A stretch of 64,000 bases of DNA, from NCBI RefSeq assembly GCF_013369485.1, contig NZ_JABWEB010000012.1, forward strand, positions 106,450 through 170,449, given 5' to 3'. Each line of letters starts with the position of its first letter. Within the stretch, counting starts at the first letter, position 1. Both the position numbers and the translations under genes were made by a program. Below, in pieces: positions 43,437-51,850 of this stretch. This stretch comes from Massilia sp. BJB1822. Lineage in GTDB: Bacteria > Pseudomonadota > Gammaproteobacteria > Burkholderiales > Burkholderiaceae_D. Below the pieces are notes generated by a model. The model worked only from the letters and a program-made list of their open reading frames with translations, was not told the DNA's origin and did not search any database.

Positions 43437-44546
43437 ATGCCCATTCCAAGCAATGGCGGTGTCGCGGCGCCGGATGCCGCCACCATCGAGGAAATGTTCG
43501 GCGAGCGCAGCGTGGCTTGTCCCTGCTGCGGCGGCACGCTGACTCCATCCATGCTGGCGCAACTGGTGGCCGATGCCGGACGCATGGCGCAGGCGCGCCA
43601 CGCAGCGGCAAGCCTGCCGGCCGGCGGCAGCGGCATGCTGATCGACCCGCACGCCCATATGATCGCCCGCACCACCGACGACTACGAGGCGATGGCGCGC
43701 GCCGGCATCGTGGCCGTGATCGAACCGGCCTTCTGGCTGGGGCAGCTGCGCACCAGCGTCGGCAGCTTTATCGACTACTTCTCCACCATTACCGGCTTTG
43801 AGCGCTACCGCGCGGGGCAGTTCGGCATCCGCCATTACTGCGCGATCGGTCTCAATCCCAAGGAAGCGAATAATGCGGCGCTGGCCGACGCCGTGCTCGA
43901 TGTGCTGCCGCGCTATCTGGGCAAGGAAGGCGTGGTGGCACTGGGCGAAATCGGCTACGACGAGCAGACCCCGGCCGAAGACCGCGCGCTGCGGGCGCAG
44001 ATCGAACTGGCCAAGGAGTTCGATCTGCCGATCATGATCCACACGCCGCACCGCGACAAGAAGCAAGGCACGACGCGCACCATGAATGTGCTGGAAGAAT
44101 GCGGTTTCGACCCGGCGCGCTGCGTGATCGACCATAACAACGAAGAAACTGTGGACGAGGTGCTGGCGCGCGGCTACTGGTGCGCTTTCACCATCTACCC
44201 CTCGACCAAGATGGGCAACGAACGCCTGAGCGAGATCGTGGCGCGCCACGGCCCGGAACGCATCATCGTCGATTCCGCCTGCGACTGGGGCGTTTCCGAC
44301 CCGTTGGCCGTGGCCAAATCGGCGCGCCTGATGGCCAGGCGCGGCCTGCCGCCCGATGTAATCCACCAGGTGGTGTACGCCAATGCGCTGGCGGTGTATG
44401 GACTGAATGGCGAAATGTCGGCCGCGCACTGGCAGGAACCGGTGCCGGTCGATCAGCGGGTGCTCTACAACAACGGCAATTCCGTGCTGCGCGGCCAGGC
44501 GCCGCGCGTGGACGGGCAGGCGGTGGACGACGACGTCATTGTGTAA
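43437..44546 (+). CDS. eboB: EboB, TatD-family metal-dependent hydrolase
   Basis: 369 aa; AGGAGG precedes ATG 43437. The metal site begins with LIDPHAHM (His72, His74) and continues with ALGEIGYDE, IMIHTPH, CVIDHNNEE and DSACDWG, the TatD barrel order. Unlike housekeeping TatD proteins (~260 aa), it has an extra ~65 residues in front containing CPCCGG, a CxxC pair that could bind zinc, and a C-terminal extension of ~40 residues. This is the EboB of the cluster. Confidence 0.9.
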   Translation: MPIPSNGGVAAPDAATIEEMFGERSVACPCCGGTLTPSMLAQLVADAGRMAQARHAAASLPAGGSGMLIDPHAHMIARTTDDYEAMARAGIVAVIEPAFWLGQLRTSVGSFIDYFSTITGFERYRAGQFGIRHYCAIGLNPKEANNAALADAVLDVLPRYLGKEGVVALGEIGYDEQTPAEDRALRAQIELAKEFDLPIMIHTPHRDKKQGTTRTMNVLEECGFDPARCVIDHNNEETVDEVLARGYWCAFTIYPSTKMGNERLSEIVARHGPERIIVDSACDWGVSDPLAVAKSARLMARRGLPPDVIHQVVYANALAVYGLNGEMSAAHWQEPVPVDQRVLYNNGNSVLRGQAPRVDGQAVDDDVIV

Positions 44547-44563
44547 AAACGAAAGGAGTAGAT

Positions 44564-45964
44564 ATGCTGAACCTCAACGCAGCGCTGGATACCAGCGATC
44601 CGGCCGTGATGCAGGCCTTGGCCGATGTGCAAGGTAATATCCTCAAGGGCCATGGACGCGATCACAGCGTCCACCTGTTCATCGTTTTTGCGCCGGACGC
44701 CAAGCCGGCGCGGGCCTGGCTGGCAAGGGCTGCCCGCGAGCGCGTCACCTCCGCCGCCGGCCAGATGGCGCAGACTGTGGCCTTCCGCCGCAACAAGGGC
44801 GTGGGTGAAGCCTTTGGCTGCCTGGCCTTGTCGGCGCGCGGTTATGCCGCCCTGGGCGTGGCGGAAAGCCAGCGCCCGGCCGATCCCTTCTTTGCGAAAG
44901 GCATGAAGCGCCACAACCAGGTGGAAATCGATCCGATCAACGATCCACCGGTGAGCGAGTGGGAAAGCGGCTTCCAGAACGAGCTGCATGCCATGCTGCT
45001 GCTGGCCGACGATGACAAGGAACGCCTGAACGCCAATGTGCAGCAGGTGTTGGGCGAGCTAAGGGAAATCGGCGCCAGCGTCTTCGTGGAACGTGGCGAT
45101 AAACTGCTGTTCGATTTCCCTGGCCGCCCCGGCGTGGAGATCGAGCAGTTCGGCTATCAGGACGGCATTTCCAATCCGCAGATGATCCTCGCCGATTTGG
45201 AGAAGGAGAGGGCGGAGCGCGGCTTCAATAACTGGGATCCAGAGGCGCCGGCCGGCCTGGTGCTGGTGCAGGAGCAAAGCGTGGGAACGGAACGCTACGG
45301 CAGCTATTTCGTGTTCCGCAAGCTGGAACAGAACGTGAAGGCCTTCGACGATGCGATCGAGGAACTGGCTGGCGTGCTCGATATCAGCCCGCACGAAGCT
45401 GGCGCGCTGGCCGTGGGCCGCCATCAGGACGGCACGGCACTCTTTCCCGCTGCGCCCATCGTGCCGGGCGCCGGCCAGAACAACTTCAATTTCGCCAGCG
45501 ACCGGCCGCCCGAAGGCGATGCTGCCGCCGTCTGTCCCTTCCATTCGCATATCCGGCGCACCAATCCGCGCGGCGATATTCCCCATTATGTGGGCGCGCC
45601 CATCGAGTTCGAACGCAGCATGCGCATTGCCCGGCGCGGCATCACCTATGGCGCGCGGCCCGACCTGGAAACGGCCGGGGAAGCGCCCAGCAGCGGGGTG
45701 GGCCTGCTGTTCATGTCCCATCAAGGGCAACTGCGCCAGTTCTCCATCCAGCAGAATGGCTCGGATCATGACGAGTTTCCGTTTGAAGGCGCCGGTTTTG
45801 AAGGATTGAACGGGCAGGCCGCGCCCAACACCACGATCCAGCCGCAACTCTGGCCCAGCCGCGACGGAGCGCGCCCGCATCTATTGATGCGGTTCGTGAA
45901 AATGCTGGGCGGGGAGTATTTCTTCACCCCGAGCCTGCCCTTCCTGCGGGAGCTGGACAGCTAA
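44564..45964 (+). CDS. DyP-type heme peroxidase closing the Ebo operon
   Basis: 466 aa; AAAGGAG precedes ATG 44564. The DyP GxxDG motif is GYQDGIS (Asp200 catalytic). The proximal heme histidine lies in CPFHSHIRRTNPR (His329), the form seen in fungal-type and other large DyP proteins. YFVFRKLEQN holds a conserved Arg region. No Tat signal is present, so it is cytosolic. As the last gene of the operon, it can supply peroxide-driven one-electron oxidation, for example phenol or indole coupling, alongside the two VioB-like pairs. That role is inferred. Confidence 0.9.
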   Translation: MLNLNAALDTSDPAVMQALADVQGNILKGHGRDHSVHLFIVFAPDAKPARAWLARAARERVTSAAGQMAQTVAFRRNKGVGEAFGCLALSARGYAALGVAESQRPADPFFAKGMKRHNQVEIDPINDPPVSEWESGFQNELHAMLLLADDDKERLNANVQQVLGELREIGASVFVERGDKLLFDFPGRPGVEIEQFGYQDGISNPQMILADLEKERAERGFNNWDPEAPAGLVLVQEQSVGTERYGSYFVFRKLEQNVKAFDDAIEELAGVLDISPHEAGALAVGRHQDGTALFPAAPIVPGAGQNNFNFASDRPPEGDAAAVCPFHSHIRRTNPRGDIPHYVGAPIEFERSMRIARRGITYGARPDLETAGEAPSSGVGLLFMSHQGQLRQFSIQQNGSDHDEFPFEGAGFEGLNGQAAPNTTIQPQLWPSRDGARPHLLMRFVKMLGGEYFFTPSLPFLRELDS

Positions 45965-46050
45965 CCGCGGAGACGTCAGCGCAAATCGCGTCCCGGCCGG
46001 GAGATGTCCGGCGTATCATATCTGTCCACCCGATTGCGCTGGAGGCAGAT

Positions 46051-46647
46051 ATGGCTGAGCAACTGACTTTGCCGGGCATCGAACCCAGGCCGGTATTGAG
46101 CGACCGGCTGATGCTGGTGCTGCTGCCGGACGCCAGCGCCGTGCAGCAGGTCCGCCAGCGGCGGCAGGCGCTGGGCATGCGGTATGCCCTGCACGGACGC
46201 CCCATCGTCCCGGGCCGCCTGCATATCACGCTGGCCGGCTTCGGCGATTTTCCCGGCGTGCCACCGCGCCTGATCGGTAATTTAAGCCGGCTGCTGTCCA
46301 GCGTGGACGCGCCATGCTTCACCGCCTCGCTCGATACGGTGATGAGTTTCGACGGCGGCCGCGCGCGCAGCGGCGGCCGGCATGCGCTAGTGCTCAGCGG
46401 CGACGATGGCGTGCAGGGCGTGCGGATCTTGTACGACGCCATCGCCCAGCGTTTGCGAGCGCTTGGCTTTGGACGCGTGCCGTCGCGGATCATGCCGCAC
46501 CTGACGCTATCGTATGAGAAGCTGCGCCTGCCGCCGGTGCCGGTGGCACCGGTGCAATGGCCGGTAACAGAGTTCGTGCTGGCGCGCAGCCTGATTGGCA
46601 GCGGCGAGCCGTATTCCATCTTCGGCCGCTGGCCTTTGCGGCATTGA
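46051..46647 (+). CDS. 2'-5' RNA ligase/2H phosphoesterase-family protein
   Basis: 198 aa. It has the two HxT motifs of 2H phosphoesterases, LHITLAGFGD and HLTLSYEKL, in the ~100-residue spacing of the ThpR (LigT) family. Members are RNA 2',3'-cyclic phosphodiesterases or ligases. The gene follows the DyP gene by 86 bases and seems to be independent of the Ebo operon. It is convergent with the J-like gene on the other strand. Confidence 0.88.
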   Translation: MAEQLTLPGIEPRPVLSDRLMLVLLPDASAVQQVRQRRQALGMRYALHGRPIVPGRLHITLAGFGDFPGVPPRLIGNLSRLLSSVDAPCFTASLDTVMSFDGGRARSGGRHALVLSGDDGVQGVRILYDAIAQRLRALGFGRVPSRIMPHLTLSYEKLRLPPVPVAPVQWPVTEFVLARSLIGSGEPYSIFGRWPLRH

Positions 46648-46652
46648 GGGAT

Positions 46653-47588
46653 TTAGTGCTTGCCGACGATGCTGAGCATGATGAGCATGCCCGCAATCAC
46701 CAACAGGAGAATGACGCCGTTCGCTTTCAATACTTTTGCGGCGTGGATCTCGCTGTCGGCCATTGCCTGCTCGCGCGCCTGCTCTGCTGCGTGCTGCTGC
46801 AGTTCCTCCTGGCGCGACTCCCACAGTTCCAGATTTTCCCGATTGGCGAGCAGTGACACCGTGGTGGGGTAGCGCGCCGCCGCGCGCTGCAAATGGGGCA
46901 GATGTTCTTGCAGCTCCGCCATGCTGGGCGGACGTGGGTCGCGCGAGCGGGCCATGGCGCGCAACTGGGCCTCTGTCTCGCTCACCCAGACGCGCTTGAA
47001 GATTTCATTCTCATCGATCAGGCGGTTCAGGACGGCGCCGGTATAGCCAAGGCGGCGCAAACCGCGCGCATCGGTGCTCCAGGAAAAGACGCCGATGGCA
47101 GCCGGGAGCAGCGCATCGTGGCCGGCTTGCCAGCCGCCGACGAGCAGTTGCGCAATGTCTTGCTCAAACCTTGAACGGGCGTCGATGTTCAGCAGGCGAT
47201 CGTCTCCCAGACAACGCAGCAGCTCGGCCTTGGCCTCGGCTTCGGTGAGGATGGTTTTGCTGCTTTCCGCGAGTTGGCGGAAGTGAGCATGAAACTCTAC
47301 GAAGAGATCGGGTTCAGGGACGGGGGCCGGCACCGGCTCCGGAATGGCTACGGCGGTGGCGGCTGGCGGCGCGGCCTGCACGACCGTTTCCCGCACGGCC
47401 GGCGCATCGCTGCGCTTCAGCCACAATAGTGCGCTTTCATACGCTTCGCGCAACTGCTGGAAAGCCGCGGGATCGTTTTCCTGGTCGATCAGTTTCACCG
47501 CGCGCGCATCGGCACGGCGCACGTCGCGCGCATCGGCACTGGCGGGAAGGTCCAGGTGCTGCAAAAAATCCGGCGTCTCGGTCATCAT
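46653..47588 (-). CDS. Tail-anchored J-domain-like protein lacking HPD, partner of HscC
   Basis: 311 aa from ATG 47588 (TGATG overlap with the hsp70 stop; GTG 47591 is an alternative). The N-terminal ~60 residues follow J-domain spacing (LDLPASADARDVRRADARAVKL through FQQLREAYESALLWL), but the HPD motif that activates Hsp70 is absent. The middle is Pro/Val-rich, then helical. Residues ~290-308 are a C-terminal membrane anchor. In E. coli, HscC works with the membrane J-like proteins DjlB and DjlC, so this is their likely counterpart. The degenerate motif is unusual. Confidence 0.75.
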   Translation of the reverse strand: MMTETPDFLQHLDLPASADARDVRRADARAVKLIDQENDPAAFQQLREAYESALLWLKRSDAPAVRETVVQAAPPAATAVAIPEPVPAPVPEPDLFVEFHAHFRQLAESSKTILTEAEAKAELLRCLGDDRLLNIDARSRFEQDIAQLLVGGWQAGHDALLPAAIGVFSWSTDARGLRRLGYTGAVLNRLIDENEIFKRVWVSETEAQLRAMARSRDPRPPSMAELQEHLPHLQRAAARYPTTVSLLANRENLELWESRQEELQQHAAEQAREQAMADSEIHAAKVLKANGVILLLVIAGMLIMLSIVGKH

Positions 47589-49300
47589 CACTGGTCGGGA
47601 AGGAGAAAGTTCTGCTGCTCGATAAAGTCGAGCACTTCTTCAAAATAGCGGGCGGCCGGCTCGAACTGGCGCCTTTCCTGGGTCGCCAGCATCTGTTCAA
47701 AGTGCATGATCTGTTTGCCCAGTTGCTCGCGCGGCATGCCGCGCAGCTGCTGATACAGGCGTTCGCCACGTGCCAGCAAGGTGCGGTGCTCGATGCGGTC
47801 GCGCGGATGGATCTTCAGCTCTGCCAGCGCGGCCAGGCTGGCGGCGATTTCGTGCTCGCTCATCATGCCGGGATTACCCTGTATGAGAAGCTGCAAGGTT
47901 TCTCCACCCTGAAGCGGCGTGGCTTCCACTTGCAGCAGCCCATTGGCGTCGTAGGTGAAGCGGACATTGACGCCGTTTTCGTGCGCCGGGCCGCGCCCGA
48001 TCGGCACTTGCAGCGCACCGAGCCGGATATTGTCCTTCACCATGCGCGCTTCACCCTGGTAGATATTCAGGTTCAGCGCGCCGGGACCGGCTTCCACCGG
48101 ATAGTAGGTCTGGACGCGGCTGACGGGCACCACGGTATTGCGTTCGATGACCGGGTCGAAGTGGCCCGTCGAGCGTGTGCCGTCGCCGAGTTCGCGGCTG
48201 ACTTCCACGCCCAGGGAGTAGGGCGCCACATCGGTCATGACGACTTCATCCAGCGCGGCATCGTTCATCTTCAAGCCGGCCTGCACGGCCGCGCCGAGCG
48301 CCACCACCTCATCGGGATTGATATCGCAGGAAGGGAAACGGCCGAACATGCGCGCCACCAGGCGGCGCACGATGGGCATGCGGGTGGCGCCGCCGGCCAG
48401 CACGATATTGTCAAGCTGATCGAGCGGCAGATCGGCATCGCGCAAGGCCCGCTCCACCGGCGCGCGCAAACGGGCCAGTAAAGTTTTGCATGAGCTTTCG
48501 AGCATGGCTTCATCGATATCCATGCAGAATTCCTCATCCCCGGCGGCCAGCTTGACGCTGGCTTGCGGCGCCTCGCTCAGACGGCGCTTAGCCACCTCCA
48601 GCTGGGCGTTCAGGCGCTGCATGAAGTGCGCATCGTGCTTGAGCTGGGGCGCGGCGCCGGTATGCTCGAAGAAGCGCTCCACCAGACAGGCCAGGAAATC
48701 TTCACCGCCGAGGAAATTGTCGCCGGCCGAGGCGCGCACCTCCATTACATTCTCGAACAAGTCCAGCACCGAGACGTCGAACGTGCCGCCACCCAGATCG
48801 AAGACCAGGAAGCGCGTTTCGCTGTCGCGCTGATGGATGCCATAGGCCAGCGCCGCCGCCGTCGGCTCGTTGAGCAAACGCTCCACTTTCAGGCCCGCCA
48901 ACTGGCCTGCGGCGCGCGTGGCCTTGCGCTGCGCGTCGGAGAAGTAGGCGGGAACGGTGATCACGGCTTCGCTCACAGGCTGGCCCAGCGCCGCTTCGGC
49001 GTCTTCTTTTAGCGAGCGGAGGATGAGGGCGGACAGCTCTTCCGGTCGGAAGTTGCGTGTGCCCAGGCTGAGGCGTTTTTCGCTGCCCATATAGCGCTTG
49101 AAGGCGGCGGCGCTCAGCTGTGGGTGGGTTTGCAGCCGCTCGCGCGCGGCACGGCCGACCAGAATGCTGCCGTCATCGTCGATGCTGACGCAGGAGGGCG
49201 TGAGCACTTCGCCCAGTCCATTGGGGATCAGACGTGCTGCGCCGTTTTCCCATACCGCGATCAAGCTATTGGTGGTGCCCAGGTCAATACCGACAATCAT
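47588..49300 (-). CDS. hscC: HscC-type Hsp70 chaperone
   Basis: 570 aa from ATG 49300, which begins the nucleotide-binding domain directly (MIVGIDLGTTNSLIAVW); AGGAC precedes it. Other Hsp70 signatures are FDLGGGTFDVSVLDL and IVLAGGATRMPIVRRLV. The short length, the lack of a long C-terminal lid tail and the pairing with a membrane J-like gene identify HscC rather than DnaK. HscC does not serve general folding; in E. coli it interacts with sigma70. Confidence 0.9.
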   Translation of the reverse strand: MIVGIDLGTTNSLIAVWENGAARLIPNGLGEVLTPSCVSIDDDGSILVGRAARERLQTHPQLSAAAFKRYMGSEKRLSLGTRNFRPEELSALILRSLKEDAEAALGQPVSEAVITVPAYFSDAQRKATRAAGQLAGLKVERLLNEPTAAALAYGIHQRDSETRFLVFDLGGGTFDVSVLDLFENVMEVRASAGDNFLGGEDFLACLVERFFEHTGAAPQLKHDAHFMQRLNAQLEVAKRRLSEAPQASVKLAAGDEEFCMDIDEAMLESSCKTLLARLRAPVERALRDADLPLDQLDNIVLAGGATRMPIVRRLVARMFGRFPSCDINPDEVVALGAAVQAGLKMNDAALDEVVMTDVAPYSLGVEVSRELGDGTRSTGHFDPVIERNTVVPVSRVQTYYPVEAGPGALNLNIYQGEARMVKDNIRLGALQVPIGRGPAHENGVNVRFTYDANGLLQVEATPLQGGETLQLLIQGNPGMMSEHEIAASLAALAELKIHPRDRIEHRTLLARGERLYQQLRGMPREQLGKQIMHFEQMLATQERRQFEPAARYFEEVLDFIEQQNFLLPDQ

Positions 49301-49425
49301 GCTGAGTCCTATGCTGCGCCGCAAAAGAGATGATAATGCTTCATGGAAATATTATTGTCAAATCTGGAAGGGAAGAAGTTCCGGCGCCGGATCTGCTAAA
49401 GTGAGCGCACCAAACTTCCGGCCAG

Positions 49426-50244
49426 ATGCCCATGCTTTGCAGACCGCCAGGCGCCGTGCTGCGGCCCTTCATCAAACAGTTGTGGGTACACGATGCCGCC
49501 CAAGCGGCCAATCCTGGGCGCGAGCATGTGCTGCCCACAGGTCTGGCGCATCTGGTCTTCCGCCTGGCGGGGCCGCCCTTGCGCATCTACGCCGACGACG
49601 GCGATGCGGGCGGCGCGGTGCTAAGCGAACCGGTGCTGGGTGGGCCGCGCAGCAGCTTCTATATCAAGGAGGTGGGACAGCCGGTGCTGAGTGTTGGCGT
49701 GCAGCTGGAACCGGGTGCGCTGCAGGCGCTGTTCGGCGTCAGCGCCGCCGAACTGGCCGGCCGGCATACGCCCTTGTCCGAACTATGCGGAGGGCAGGGC
49801 GACAGCATGCTGCAGCAGTTGAGCGAGGCGGGTGGCGCGCCGCAAAAGCTGGCCGCGCTGGAAAGCTGGCTGGCGGCGCGGCTGCCGCGCGTTCATGGCC
49901 AGCATCCCGGCGTGGCGCAGATCCTCGGCAGCATGACGCACGAAAGCCGGGTGGAAGAGTTGGTGCGCTCCAGCAGCTACAGTCATCGCGGCTTCAACGC
50001 CCTGTTCAAGCAGGCTACCGGCTTCAGTCCCAAACGCTATGCGCGCCTGCTGCGCTTCCAAGCCTTGCTGGCCGCCGTGCGCGCCCAACCGCAAGCCTCG
50101 CTGAGCGAGCTGGCCCTGGCTATGGGCTATAGCGACCAGGCCCATATGAACCGCGAATTTCGCGAATTCGCCGGCCTCACGCCGCTACAATACCGTCTGC
50201 TGGCGCCGGAGGCAGCCAATCATGTCAGACGCTCCGCCGGCTAG
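49426..50244 (+). CDS. AraC-family transcriptional regulator
   Basis: 272 aa. The N-terminal ~150 residues form the DUF6597-like sensor domain (PPGAVLRPFIKQLWV, HVLPTGLAHLVFRL). Residues ~180-265 are the AraC double helix-turn-helix, with SYSHRGFNALFKQATGFSPKRYARLLRFQALL and SELALAMGYSDQAHMNREFREFAGLTPLQYR. The target is unknown. It is divergent from hscC over ~125 bases, which probably hold promoters for both. Confidence 0.9.
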   Translation: MPMLCRPPGAVLRPFIKQLWVHDAAQAANPGREHVLPTGLAHLVFRLAGPPLRIYADDGDAGGAVLSEPVLGGPRSSFYIKEVGQPVLSVGVQLEPGALQALFGVSAAELAGRHTPLSELCGGQGDSMLQQLSEAGGAPQKLAALESWLAARLPRVHGQHPGVAQILGSMTHESRVEELVRSSSYSHRGFNALFKQATGFSPKRYARLLRFQALLAAVRAQPQASLSELALAMGYSDQAHMNREFREFAGLTPLQYRLLAPEAANHVRRSAG

Positions 50245-50268
50245 AAGATCCCTAAAATTTCGGAGCAC

Positions 50269-51366
50269 ATGAATACCGCAACAGTCGCAATCCAATCCTT
50301 CCCCATCTCGGACGTCCCCATCCTGGATGCCCGCTCAGTCAAAGCCGATTACGGTCACCTGCTTGTGCTGACCGAAGATGGCGCTTTCCATGGCCTGAAT
50401 CTGGATACGGGGAAGACAGCAAGCCTTTGCCGCATCAGCCTTCCTGAACTGCCTGGTGGCGATACGAACAGCTTTTTTGGCGCTCCCGCATTTCGTCTGC
50501 ATGCGTCGGCAGACGGGCGGTTTGCCGCCGTCGTTATCGATAAGGGAAGGATGGGCTTCATCGTCGATATAGCAGCTGGCAAGCTGACGATGCAGCTCGA
50601 TGGCGGCGATTATCACGAGCACACCGTACCTTTCAGTGCAGGTTTTACCCGTTTCCAAGGGCGGAATGTACTCATACACCGAACGGCCTGGAACCGGCTC
50701 GATGCGCTGGACCCCGCGACCGGCGAATCGCTCACCAGCCGCGACATCGCAGTGTATGAGACGGGCGGCGAAAGGCCGGAGCATTACCTCGACTACTTCC
50801 ATGGACAACTGCGCCTTAGCCCGGACGGCAGCCGAATCTTTGACGATGGTTGGGTATGGCAGCCGGTTTCTGTGCCGCGCATCTGGTCCGTCAACGGCTG
50901 GCTCGGGTCCAATCCATGGGAGAGTGAGGACGGTTCATCCATCCTGGACTTCCCGATCCGCGAAGACTGGACCATCCCCGCTTGCTGGATCGATGACCGG
51001 CACGTCGCGCTATGGGGGCTTTCCGAATGGGACGAGGAAGAATTCGAGGAAGTGGCTAAAGGGCCGGGCGTACAGATTTTTGATGCGGAATCGAAGGAAC
51101 AAGCATCCTCTGAGCGCTGGCCGATGGACCTGAATGGCGGCAAAGTCCGTGAACTGTTCAGCGACGGGCAGCGCCTTTACATCGCTGACGAGTCGGGTAC
51201 GACGGCCTGGGACATCGCTTCGCGCACGCAGCTCTCAGCGTGGCCCAATTTCCTGGCGCATGTATTCGACGCTGAGTGCGGCATGCTTTTCTCGATCGAG
51301 TCCACGGCAATTTCCGGGTTGCGCTTGCCTTTGCCAAGCTGGGAAGAGGGACGCTTGGTAAAATGA
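50269..51366 (+). CDS. Uncharacterised beta-propeller-like protein
   Basis: 365 aa; CGGAGC precedes ATG 50269. No signal peptide. The pattern of short strands with VLTEDGAFHGLNLDTGK, ALDPATGESL, RLSPDGSRIFDDGWVWQP and QRLYIADESGTTAWDIASR resembles WD40/PQQ-type propeller blades. No catalytic motif is seen. It is 34 bases before a SUKH-3-like gene, so the two may form one transcript; propeller proteins of this kind occur in immunity-gene arrays of polymorphic toxin systems. Confidence 0.7.
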   Translation: MNTATVAIQSFPISDVPILDARSVKADYGHLLVLTEDGAFHGLNLDTGKTASLCRISLPELPGGDTNSFFGAPAFRLHASADGRFAAVVIDKGRMGFIVDIAAGKLTMQLDGGDYHEHTVPFSAGFTRFQGRNVLIHRTAWNRLDALDPATGESLTSRDIAVYETGGERPEHYLDYFHGQLRLSPDGSRIFDDGWVWQPVSVPRIWSVNGWLGSNPWESEDGSSILDFPIREDWTIPACWIDDRHVALWGLSEWDEEEFEEVAKGPGVQIFDAESKEQASSERWPMDLNGGKVRELFSDGQRLYIADESGTTAWDIASRTQLSAWPNFLAHVFDAECGMLFSIESTAISGLRLPLPSWEEGRLVK

Positions 51367-51400
51367 AAAATTATCGAAAATATTAGGAGTTAATGTCAGG

Positions 51401-51829
51401 ATGTTCGAATTGTCTGAAAGTATCCGCCACTATTTTGAGAAGGCCGGTTGGGTGCCCGGTAATATCCCCTCCGAAATGCCGCAGTCGCCGCGGGAAAAGG
51501 CGATGGCCTTGCTCAGCGAGTTTGCTGGCTTGGAGGTTGGCAGCGTTGGCGCCGGCATCGAATTGGCAGCGAGCGACGTTTGCTTCTATTCGGAGCTGAA
51601 GCCCAAGGCGAGCGAGTTGCTAAAGGCCTGGAACAAGCAAACCGGCGAAGTCGAAGCGATAGCTACGGCGCACCATGACCACATTATTGTTTACGTCGGG
51701 GCGCATGGTTTTTACGCGTTCACCGATCCGGACAGTAAGCTTTACGATCTTGGCCCGGAATTCTCGTCTGCCATGGAAAAATTACTGCTTGGTTTGAACT
51801 ATGGCACGGCCATGGCTAGCAGCCGATGA
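51401..51829 (+). CDS. SUKH-3-like immunity protein
   Basis: 142 aa; AGGAG lies 13-17 bases before ATG 51401. The opening IRHYFEKAGWVPGN, the ALLSEFAGLEVGSVGAGIEL core and the ending YDLGPEFSSAMEKLLLGL match the SUKH-3 family pattern (AGW at the start, FGGL core, ALE-LL-G end). SUKH proteins commonly neutralise contact-dependent or secreted toxins. No cognate toxin gene is visible next to it, so it may be an orphan immunity gene. Confidence 0.7.
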   Translation: MFELSESIRHYFEKAGWVPGNIPSEMPQSPREKAMALLSEFAGLEVGSVGAGIELAASDVCFYSELKPKASELLKAWNKQTGEVEAIATAHHDHIIVYVGAHGFYAFTDPDSKLYDLGPEFSSAMEKLLLGLNYGTAMASSR

Positions 51830-51850
51830 AGCACAGTGTTTCCTGGACAG

